A DNA stretch of 5,023 nucleotides from positions 1-5,023 of the forward strand of contig DQVL01000035.1 in NCBI GenBank assembly GCA_015661745.1, given 5' to 3'. Shown here in pieces: positions 1 through 5,023 of this stretch. Each line of letters opens with the position of its first letter. The stretch's first letter is position 1. The stretch comes from Thermoprotei archaeon (GTDB taxonomy: Archaea; Thermoproteota; Nitrososphaeria; Geothermarchaeales; JDFR-13). The position numbers and the translations under genes are program-made. The notes below the pieces were generated by a model. The model saw only the letters and a list, made by a program, of their open reading frames with translations. It was not told the origin of the DNA and searched no databases.

Positions 1-1744
1 CCATACCCATCTCAAGAGCCTCATACGCATTATACATATCCCCTGTATAGATCACCTCCTTTGCCTTTGATAGACCTATAAGTCTGGCTAGCCTCTGGGT
101 ACCGGCTGCACCGGGTATGATACCCAGGTTTATCTCCGGCTGTCCAACCATAGCCAATTCACTCGCAATTCTAAAGTCTCCCGATAGAGCCAGCTCCATA
201 CCACCACCCAATGCAAATCCATTCAACATTATGATGACCGGTTTAGTGAAATACTCTATTTTATTAGTGAGTTCCTGGAATCGTCGGGAGAGGATGACTG
301 ATTTAAATGGTGTAACACCTACGAAGGCGTTTACATCGGCCCCTGCACTGAATGCCCTACCCATACCCGTTAGAATTACCACCCTAATATTATTATCATC
401 CTCTATCTTATCTAGTGCACTGGATAATTCACTTAATAGCTTTGGAGATAAAGCATTTAACTTATCAGGTCTATTAAGGATTATCCATGCAATCGGCTTC
501 TCATATCTAATTATAATGTTTTCAAGTATCTCCTCCTCAAACTCTGGATATCTATAGAAGCCCTCACCAGATTTAACCCCCAACCTACCCTTATCGATTA
601 GATCCTTTAATAATGGATTTGGATTAAATTCATCTAAACCTGATTCTCTAGCCATCTCCTCCAACGCCTTAACTATTTCATCGACACCATATTCATCTGC
701 ATATCTAAGTATACCCTTTGGATATCCAAGTCCAAGCATCGTAGCCTTATCAATATCATATCTACTTGCTATCCCCTCTGAAATTAGATATGCAGCCTCG
801 TTAACAGCCCCAGCAATTAGATATGTAGGCTTCAAATCCTCCCCAGCATCCTTAGGTATCTCAGGCTTTACATATTTACCTGGGGATGGATATTCATAGA
901 AGCCTCTACCACTCTTAACCCCATATTCACCCTTCTCAAACTTCTCCTTAAATAATGGACATTCATATATCTTAGTCCCACGCTCAGCCATCGCAGATGC
1001 TACATAGTAGAAGACATCTATACCGCTATAGTCGGCCAATTCAAATATACCCATTGGAAACTTGAGTCTATATCTTGCCACTGCATCGACAGCCTCTATA
1101 GATGCATTCCCAGACTCGACTAGCCAGCAAGCACTACTCATAAGCCTGAGGAGGAGCCTATTAACTATAAAGCCCGGTATATCCTTAGAGACTGTTACAG
1201 CCTGTTTACCAAACTTCTTAGCCAACTCTACTGTAGCCCTCATCGTCAAGGGGCTTGTATCCCTACCCCTTATAACCTCAACCAACGGCATTAGAGGGGG
1301 TGGATTGAAGAAGTGCATACCAACAACCTTATCAGGCCTCTCAGTTGCTGATGCGATCTCGGTTATAGGTAGGCTAGATGTATTTGTGGCTAGGATTGTA
1401 TGGGAGGGAGTCAATTCATCTAACCTTCTAAAGACATCCTTCTTCAAATCAATCTTTTCTGGGACAGCCTCAATAACAAAGTCTGCATCTCTAACCACCT
1501 CATTAAAATCTAGTGAAGTCTTTATCCTAGACATTATAGTATCTACATCCTCCCTAACCATCCTCTTACTATATAGTTTCTCTAGGCTCCATCGAATCTT
1601 CTCCATAGCGTTATCTAGGAACTCCTGCTTAATATCATATACATATACTTCATATCCACTATAGGCAGCAACCTCAGCTATTCCATGACCCATTGTACCA
1701 GCTCCAATAACGGCTATCTTACGTATTACATCGGATAGACCCAT
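1..1744 (-). CDS. Bifunctional 3-hydroxyacyl-CoA dehydrogenase / enoyl-CoA hydratase (3' end cut by window edge)
   Basis: The enzyme should hydrate 2-enoyl-CoA to (S)-3-hydroxyacyl-CoA and oxidise it to 3-oxoacyl-CoA with NAD+, in the cytoplasm. I translated 581 uninterrupted codons. The N-terminal Rossmann domain (about 10-188) has GAGTMG at 14-19 and D37 after strand 2, favouring NAD. Dehydrogenase residues are S123, H144, E156 and N195. Two 3HCDH C-terminal domains follow (about 190-287 and 300-400), each ending in GVKSGxGFYxYP (275-286, 389-400). The hydratase domain begins near 405, with SAGAD at 466-470, the oxyanion-hole glycines 513-515, and both catalytic glutamates, E517 and E537 (GQPE). 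Roughly 80 residues are probably missing beyond the edge. Start: ATG at 1744 has GGAGGTGAT just upstream and lies 13 nt after the acyl-CoA dehydrogenase stop, so the two are cotranscribed. The order is the reverse of bacterial FadB. A related fusion serves as crotonyl-CoA hydratase/3-hydroxybutyryl-CoA dehydrogenase in Sulfolobales carbon fixation, so chain-length preference is open. Confidence 0.95.
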   Translation of the reverse strand, partial: MGLSDVIRKIAVIGAGTMGHGIAEVAAYSGYEVYVYDIKQEFLDNAMEKIRWSLEKLYSKRMVREDVDTIMSRIKTSLDFNEVVRDADFVIEAVPEKIDLKKDVFRRLDELTPSHTILATNTSSLPITEIASATERPDKVVGMHFFNPPPLMPLVEVIRGRDTSPLTMRATVELAKKFGKQAVTVSKDIPGFIVNRLLLRLMSSACWLVESGNASIEAVDAVARYRLKFPMGIFELADYSGIDVFYYVASAMAERGTKIYECPLFKEKFEKGEYGVKSGRGFYEYPSPGKYVKPEIPKDAGEDLKPTYLIAGAVNEAAYLISEGIASRYDIDKATMLGLGYPKGILRYADEYGVDEIVKALEEMARESGLDEFNPNPLLKDLIDKGRLGVKSGEGFYRYPEFEEEILENIIIRYEKPIAWIILNRPDKLNALSPKLLSELSSALDKIEDDNNIRVVILTGMGRAFSAGADVNAFVGVTPFKSVILSRRFQELTNKIEYFTKPVIIMLNGFALGGGMELALSGDFRIASELAMVGQPEINLGIIPGAAGTQRLARLIGLSKAKEVIYTGDMYNAYEALEMGM

Positions 1745-1748
1745 ATAT

Positions 1749-1757
1749 ATCACCTCC
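1749..1757 (-). promoter_or_regulatory. Strong Shine-Dalgarno site of the fusion gene
   Basis: GGAGGTGAT on the minus strand begins directly after the TAA stop of the acyl-CoA dehydrogenase gene and leaves 8 nt between GAGG and the ATG at 1744. It is close to the full complement of the usual archaeal 16S rRNA 3' tail, and it fixes the start of the downstream gene. Confidence 0.85.
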
Positions 1758-2972
1758 TTACATACTCAGGATATCTATACCGAGGCTCTTCTTAAGCAAT
1801 TGTCTAATGGTGGTCAACCTCTGAATATCATTTGTACCCTCATATATAGTAGTTATGATCGAGTCCCTAAGGAAATGCTCTACACCAGTCTCCCTATCTA
1901 CACCGACACCTCCATGTATTTTAATAGCATATGTAGATACCTTCTCAGCCACCTCAGTAGCATATGTCTTAGCCATTGAAGCAGCAAATATATATTCCTC
2001 CCTACCTTTATCAGCTAATGTAGCAGCCCAATATGTAAGGAGTCTAGCGGTTTGGAGCATCGTCAACATATCAGCCAGTTTAAAGCTTACAGCCTGGAAA
2101 GCCATTATCTGCCTCCCAAATGCAGTCCTCTGGAGGCTATAGTTAAAAGCCTTCTCAAAAGCTCCTTGTGCAATACCAACTGCCTGAGCAGCTATACCGA
2201 CTCGACTATGGTCATATGTCTGGACAAGAAGTTTAAAGCCTTCATTCTCAGGGGGGATAAGGTTTTCAGCTGGAACCTCAACATTATCAAATATGACTTC
2301 ACTAGGGTGTTCACCATCTAAACCCATAACATCAAAACTACTCCCAACCTCGACACCCGGCCAGTCACGCTCAACTATAAATAGTGATATCCCCCACCAA
2401 CGCCTCCTCTTCTCCTCAGGAGGTGGGTTAGTCCTTGCAGAGACCACAAAATAATCTGCTTTATCCGCCCCAGTTATGAAGATCTTCCTCCCATTAATAA
2501 TATATTTATCGCCCTCCCTCCTAGCCGTAGCCTGTATACCCGATATATCACTACCGGCTGCAGGCTCTGTACTTGCATGGGCAGCGAATTTCTCACCCCT
2601 AGCCACTGGAGGTATATACTTCTTCTTCTGCTCCTCAGTACCGAATGCTAAAACTGGATATGTAAATAATCCATTGACTAGTAGGCCAACCCCGAATGAG
2701 GGTAGGACACGGGAGATCTCCTCCATCAATATAACTAGGTACATGGCTCCACCCCCCTGACCATCATACTCCTCCGGTATCCCTATACCGGTGAAGCCCA
2801 TCTCAATAGCTTTTTGATATAGCTCCCTGGGAATCTCACCCTCCTTAAAAACCTTTATAGCTATTGGTTCAACCTCCTTCTCTACAAACTCCCTAACACT
2901 AGATCTGAACAGCTCCATCTCATCATCCAACTCTATAACATAATCCTTAATACTGGTGAATGGAAATACCAT
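1758..2972 (-). CDS. Acyl-CoA dehydrogenase (FAD-dependent)
   Basis: It oxidises acyl-CoA to trans-2-enoyl-CoA with FAD, passing electrons to an electron-transfer flavoprotein that is not in this window. The 404-residue length is typical of the family. In order: a helical N-terminal domain (about 15-125), a beta domain (about 126-235) with the flavin-contacting STEPAAGSD at 134-142, and a C-terminal helical domain (about 245-395) with RTAFGR at 282-287, HGGVG at 353-357, and YEGT at 377-380. E378 is placed like the catalytic base of short- and medium-chain enzymes. A Pro/Glu/Arg-rich stretch (182-193) sits in the beta domain. I chose ATG 2972 because GAGG lies 8 nt upstream, exactly as for the next gene. 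An in-frame TTG at 2990 would add six residues but lies upstream of that site. It is the first gene of a two-gene unit with the fusion enzyme, behind its own probable promoter. Substrate chain length cannot be read from the sequence. Confidence 0.95.
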   Translation of the reverse strand: MVFPFTSIKDYVIELDDEMELFRSSVREFVEKEVEPIAIKVFKEGEIPRELYQKAIEMGFTGIGIPEEYDGQGGGAMYLVILMEEISRVLPSFGVGLLVNGLFTYPVLAFGTEEQKKKYIPPVARGEKFAAHASTEPAAGSDISGIQATARREGDKYIINGRKIFITGADKADYFVVSARTNPPPEEKRRRWWGISLFIVERDWPGVEVGSSFDVMGLDGEHPSEVIFDNVEVPAENLIPPENEGFKLLVQTYDHSRVGIAAQAVGIAQGAFEKAFNYSLQRTAFGRQIMAFQAVSFKLADMLTMLQTARLLTYWAATLADKGREEYIFAASMAKTYATEVAEKVSTYAIKIHGGVGVDRETGVEHFLRDSIITTIYEGTNDIQRLTTIRQLLKKSLGIDILSM

Positions 2973-2979
2973 TACAAAT

Positions 2980-2984
2980 CCCTC
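2980..2984 (-). promoter_or_regulatory. Shine-Dalgarno site deciding the acyl-CoA dehydrogenase start
   Basis: GAGGG on the minus strand leaves 8 nt between GAGG and the ATG at 2972. The site lies inside the reading frame opened by TTG at 2990, so it argues for the shorter protein. Confidence 0.6.
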
Positions 2985-3000
2985 AACCAATTAATATAGG

Positions 3001-3014
3001 TAAAGACTTTAAAA
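3001..3014 (-). promoter_or_regulatory. Probable TATA box and overlapping palindrome for the acyl-CoA dehydrogenase/fusion unit
   Basis: On the minus strand TTTTAAA (3008-3014) ends 35 nt before the ATG at 2972, so the transcript would start near 2985 with a leader of about 13 nt that just holds the Shine-Dalgarno site. The perfect 11-bp inverted repeat TAAAGACTTTA (3001-3011) overlaps the downstream half of this element, a position where a bound protein could block TBP or the polymerase. The promoter call is inferred from position and composition. The operator role is speculative. Confidence 0.5.
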
Positions 3015-3019
3015 TGGAG

Positions 3020-3030
3020 AATAAAAATTG
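3020..3030 (-). terminator. Possible T-run terminator after the DUF35 gene
   Basis: On the minus strand CAATTTTTATT, with five consecutive T, lies about 20-30 nt after the DUF35 stop codon. Archaeal termination often occurs at such T-rich tracts without a hairpin. The run is short and the gap is AT-rich anyway, so this is a weak call. Confidence 0.3.
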
Positions 3031-3050
3031 TTTAGATAATGTATCCCCAT

Positions 3051-3602
3051 CTAGTCTAGTGGTACCCATTCATAGGTTATATAGCCTTCAGGCTCCCTCC
3101 TAACAATCTCAAGCCTCATTCTACCCCCTATCTTAAGGCTACCGGGATCATCAGCCCTTATCCATGCAGTAATATTTATACCTTCTGGAAGCCTTACAAT
3201 ACCGACTATATAGTCTCTATAATGGGCGAAGCTATAGGGTTTAACGTTGATCTGTGTATAAGTCACTAATACACCTTCTCTAGACAATTCTATCCATTCC
3301 ATATTGGAATTTCTACATCTTGGACAGTCCTTCTGAGGCGGAAAATATATTTCGCCACATACCCCACACTTTGTAGTTACGAATTTATCGTCCAACAACT
3401 TATCAAAGAATTCTTTTATACCCTCTACACTAATTATAAATCTAGTTGTTATCCATCTCTGGTCATACCATTGGAGACTACCAGTCTTCATATCGGGGAA
3501 TGTAGGTATCCCAACACTATCCTTCATATTCTCGACAAAAGATTCAAACTCCCTCATCTGCTCATCAAACATATCTTTCTGGGTCTTCTCCTCCCTACTC
3601 AT
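3051..3602 (-). CDS. DUF35 zinc-ribbon/OB-fold protein, probable thiolase partner
   Basis: The protein has 183 residues. A rubredoxin-like zinc ribbon has C79, C82, C93 and C96 (C-x2-C-x10-C-x2-C), and the beta-rich remainder (about 103-178) fits the DUF35 OB-fold. Ahead of the ribbon is an amphipathic helix (about 60-73, GIKEFFDKLL). The first 55 or so residues are an extension beyond the minimal family form, charged at first and then with a SLQWYD segment (42-47). In methanogens a DUF35 protein bridges acetoacetyl-CoA thiolase and HMG-CoA synthase in one complex, and in many archaea it is encoded next to a thiolase, as here (13 nt downstream). I infer that it is a structural subunit or CoA-shuttling partner of this thiolase, not a nucleic-acid-binding protein as often annotated. 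Start: ATG 3602 follows GGAGGGTGAT. The in-frame GTG at 3611 lies inside that site and is unlikely. Confidence 0.9.
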   Translation of the reverse strand: MSREEKTQKDMFDEQMREFESFVENMKDSVGIPTFPDMKTGSLQWYDQRWITTRFIISVEGIKEFFDKLLDDKFVTTKCGVCGEIYFPPQKDCPRCRNSNMEWIELSREGVLVTYTQINVKPYSFAHYRDYIVGIVRLPEGINITAWIRADDPGSLKIGGRMRLEIVRREPEGYITYEWVPLD

Positions 3603-3606
3603 ATAT

Positions 3607-3616
3607 ATCACCCTCC
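3607..3616 (-). promoter_or_regulatory. Shine-Dalgarno site of the DUF35 gene
   Basis: GGAGGGTGAT on the minus strand starts on the last base of the thiolase TAG stop codon and is followed by ATAT and the ATG at 3602. It excludes the in-frame GTG at 3611, which is embedded in it. Confidence 0.8.
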
Positions 3617-4803
3617 TAAGGCTTAGACAGGGATAATATAGTTACATATGCATAGTGACCAGTCCCCCCAACATTATGGGCTATCGCCCTACCATTCTTG
3701 ATATCGGCTTGCCTCCCCTTCTCAACCCTCTGGAGAAGCTGGTTAGTCAACTCAGCCACCATACCTACACCCGTTGCACCAATTGGATGCCCCTTAGCCT
3801 TCAATCCACCGCTGAGATTAACCGGGATCTTACCACCAATGTATGTCTCTCCATCCCGGATCAACTCTATACCTCTACCCGCCTCCACAAACCTAAGATC
3901 CTCATATGCGAGGACCTCAGCTATCGTGAAGCAGTCATGGACCTCAGCTACATCAAAATATTTATACATGTTATACCCATTCTCGAGGCCGGCTCTTTTA
4001 TAGGCTATCTCAGCAGCTTCTCTAGCAGCCCTTAGATAGGTGAAGTCATCCCTCTTACTTAGATTGGCTGTATCTGATGCCTCACCTATAGCCTCTATCC
4101 ATACAGGTGAATCGGTAATCTTCTCTGCCATATCTTCACTGGCTAGAATGACTGCTGAGGAACCATCTGTTATGGGGCTACAGTCATAGAGCTTAAGGGG
4201 CCATGCTATATATCTTGAGGAGAGACATTTTTCTATGGATACCTCCTTCTGGAAATGTGCCTTTGGATTCCTAGCCCCATAAAAATGGTTCTTCACAGCA
4301 ACCCTACATAGATCCTCCTCATCCGCACCATATCTATCCATGTATGAAGTGGCATATAATGCGTAGTATCCTGGGAAGGTCAATCCAAAATTGTGGAACT
4401 CCCAGAAATAGTTTCCTGCTCGGCCGATAAACTCTACGACTATTGGGGTGGGAGACTCATTCATCTTCTCCAATCCAATAGCCATAGCGATATCTACAGA
4501 GCCTGAGGATACCATGTCATACGCCATCTTAACAGCTGCACTCCCAGATGCACATGCAGCCTCCACCCTAGCAGTACCTTTAGGCGTCAACCCTGAATAT
4601 TCCCCTACAACTACAGCGGGGAGATACTCGCTACTCCACCCACCTACACTACTAACTATATAATATTCTATGTCTTTCTGATCAAGACCAGAGTCATCAA
4701 GAGCCTGCCTAATAGACTCCCATGCCAACTCACCAATATTTACATCACTCCTCAAGCCATATCTACTATGTCCAACCCCTACTATAGCGACTTTACGACC
4801 CAC
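3616..4803 (-). CDS. SCP2/SCPx-type thiolase (acetyl-CoA acetyltransferase / 3-ketoacyl-CoA thiolase)
   Basis: It should cleave 3-ketoacyl-CoA with CoA to acetyl-CoA and a shortened acyl-CoA, or run in reverse to make acetoacetyl-CoA. The 395-residue length is normal for the family. The nucleophile is C84 in EAACASGSAAV, HDCF is at 289-292, and GHPIGATG at 338-345 supplies H339. The last loop reads NVGG (377-380) instead of the CxG of classical thiolases. In the SCP2 branch the HDCF cysteine (C291) is thought to replace the missing one, so activity is not ruled out. Start: GTG 4803 is directly preceded by an in-frame TAA, so nothing longer is possible, and it opens the conserved KVAIVGVG strand. 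A weak GGTG lies 6 nt upstream. The gene leads a two-gene unit with the DUF35 protein. The enzyme fits the last step of beta-oxidation set up by the downstream genes, but sequence alone does not exclude biosynthetic acetoacetyl-CoA formation. Confidence 0.93.
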   Translation of the reverse strand: MGRKVAIVGVGHSRYGLRSDVNIGELAWESIRQALDDSGLDQKDIEYYIVSSVGGWSSEYLPAVVVGEYSGLTPKGTARVEAACASGSAAVKMAYDMVSSGSVDIAMAIGLEKMNESPTPIVVEFIGRAGNYFWEFHNFGLTFPGYYALYATSYMDRYGADEEDLCRVAVKNHFYGARNPKAHFQKEVSIEKCLSSRYIAWPLKLYDCSPITDGSSAVILASEDMAEKITDSPVWIEAIGEASDTANLSKRDDFTYLRAAREAAEIAYKRAGLENGYNMYKYFDVAEVHDCFTIAEVLAYEDLRFVEAGRGIELIRDGETYIGGKIPVNLSGGLKAKGHPIGATGVGMVAELTNQLLQRVEKGRQADIKNGRAIAHNVGGTGHYAYVTILSLSKP

Positions 4804-4840
4804 TTAAAACACCATTATAATGATATATCCATAGACCAAA

Positions 4841-4846
4841 AATATA
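4841..4846 (-). promoter_or_regulatory. Probable TATA box of the thiolase-DUF35 unit
   Basis: TATATT on the minus strand, within a longer TTATATTTTT run, ends 37 nt before the GTG start at 4803. Initiation about 26 nt downstream would give a leader of around 13-15 nt holding the GGTG Shine-Dalgarno match (4810-4813). A second AT-rich candidate, TATATAATG (minus strand, near 4857-4865), lies further upstream, so the choice is uncertain. Confidence 0.4.
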
Positions 4847-4961
4847 ATGAGATATACATTATATAGCCTTAGAATTGATGTTATAATCTCGAATAGTCCA
4901 TCTTGGAAATTTAAAGTCTTAATATCCCATATATTCTATAGCGTATCAATAGATCATTAAC

Positions 4962-4967
4962 TTTATA
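4962..4967 (+). promoter_or_regulatory. Probable TATA box of the right-edge plus-strand gene
   Basis: TTTATA, a form common in Sulfolobales core promoters, ends 35 nt before the ATG at 5003. The expected start site near 4990 would leave a leader of about 13 nt. Confidence 0.5.
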
Positions 4968-4991
4968 GGAACCCCTGAATATTATATAGGT

Positions 4992-4997
4992 GGTGAT
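4992..4997 (+). promoter_or_regulatory. Shine-Dalgarno site of the right-edge gene
   Basis: GGTGAT, within GGTGGTGAT, leaves 7 nt between GGTG and the ATG at 5003. It resembles the sites of the minus-strand genes and supports the reality of the truncated gene. Confidence 0.6.
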
Positions 4998-5002
4998 ATC
5001 CA

Positions 5003-5023
5003 ATGTCTCTTGAAGAGGCTAAG
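5003..5023 (+). CDS. 5' end of an unidentified gene, cut by the right edge
   Basis: Only seven codons are visible, reading MSLEEAK. The call rests on the ATG, the well-placed GGTGAT and the TTTATA box upstream, since the protein is too short to recognise. It is transcribed divergently from the thiolase unit. By position it could be another lipid-metabolism gene or a regulator of the cluster, but nothing in the sequence decides this. Confidence 0.55.

Larger units (their letters stand above)
4804..5002. promoter_or_regulatory. AT-rich divergent intergenic region
   Basis: This 199-nt stretch lies between the 5' ends of the thiolase gene (minus) and the next gene (plus), so it should hold both promoters and any shared regulatory site. 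I see no credible open frame, tRNA or hairpin-rich RNA in it. It carries a TATA candidate for each direction and an 11-mer, TTTAAAGTCTT (4910-4920), also found upstream of the acyl-CoA dehydrogenase gene. Confidence 0.75.

Noticed and set aside
49..60. GGAGGTGATC inside the hydratase coding region, looking like an internal ribosome-binding site
   Set aside because: It encodes Glu-Val within a conserved stretch, and no start codon lies at the usual distance. The nearest downstream ATG is in the same frame and would make only a hydratase fragment.
117..557. Open plus-strand frame of 146 codons opposite the hydratase domain
   Set aside because: The minus strand here encodes a hydratase domain with both catalytic glutamates. 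The plus-strand product is low-complexity, Ser/Ile/Leu-rich, and resembles nothing known.
1062..1664. Open plus-strand frame of 200 codons opposite the dehydrogenase domain
   Set aside because: It mirrors the conserved Rossmann and catalytic regions of the real gene, has no matching Shine-Dalgarno site that I could see, and has a composition expected of an antisense frame.
1..1744. Possible frameshift or pseudogene, since no complete frame with a stop is present on this strand
   Set aside because: Codon-by-codon translation gives one continuous frame from 1744 to the left edge. The frame lacks a stop only because the window ends.
2973..2990. TTG at 2990 as the acyl-CoA dehydrogenase start
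   Set aside because: The Shine-Dalgarno site lies inside this extension and points to ATG 2972, and the six extra residues do not resemble the start of the family.
3603..3611. GTG at 3611 as the DUF35 start
   Set aside because: The codon is part of the Shine-Dalgarno site GGAGGGTGAT itself. ATG 3602 has the right spacing.
3630..3680. Thiolase suspected to be inactive because the CxG cysteine is replaced by Asn
   Set aside because: The SCP2 branch naturally lacks this cysteine and carries HDCF, which is present here with the nucleophile C84 and H339.
3655..4663. Several plus-strand frames of 71-126 codons opposite the thiolase gene
   Set aside because: They overlap one another and a clearly functional thiolase on the other strand, so they are shadows of its codon pattern.

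Overview
The window reads as part of a lipid or short-chain acyl-CoA degradation locus from a thermophilic archaeon, probably Thermoproteota (Crenarchaeota). Evidence for this is indirect: the dehydrogenase-first 3-hydroxyacyl-CoA dehydrogenase/enoyl-CoA hydratase fusion is a familiar archaeal form, the thiolase is SCP2-like and paired with a DUF35 zinc-ribbon/OB-fold protein, arginine and isoleucine codons are dominated by AGG/AGA and ATA, Shine-Dalgarno sites are of the GGAGGTGAT type, and TATA-like elements (TTTATA, TTTTAAA) sit upstream of the transcription units. I cannot name the genus from this sequence alone.

Layout: four genes lie on the minus strand, read from right to left. Transcription unit 1 starts at 4803 and holds an SCP2/SCPx-type thiolase (3616-4803) followed, 13 nt later, by a DUF35 protein (3051-3602). 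A 78-nt AT-rich gap (2973-3050) contains a T-run and a probable promoter with a palindrome. Unit 2 then holds an acyl-CoA dehydrogenase (1758-2972) and, 13 nt later, the fused 3-hydroxyacyl-CoA dehydrogenase/enoyl-CoA hydratase (1-1744), which runs off the left edge. To the right of the thiolase, a 199-nt AT-rich divergent promoter region (4804-5002) separates it from a plus-strand gene of which only seven codons are visible (5003-5023).

Together the genes supply every catalytic step of a beta-oxidation turn: acyl-CoA to 2-enoyl-CoA (acyl-CoA dehydrogenase), hydration and NAD-dependent oxidation (fusion protein), and thiolytic cleavage (thiolase with its DUF35 partner). The catalytic residues expected for each step are visible, apart from a thiolase loop change that is typical of the SCP2 branch. 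No acyl-CoA synthetase, electron-transfer flavoprotein or regulator is in the window. No RNA gene, CRISPR array, transposon or clearly new system was found. The more interesting items are regulatory (a palindrome over a TATA box and an 11-mer shared with the divergent region), plus the thiolase-DUF35 pairing without a visible HMG-CoA synthase.
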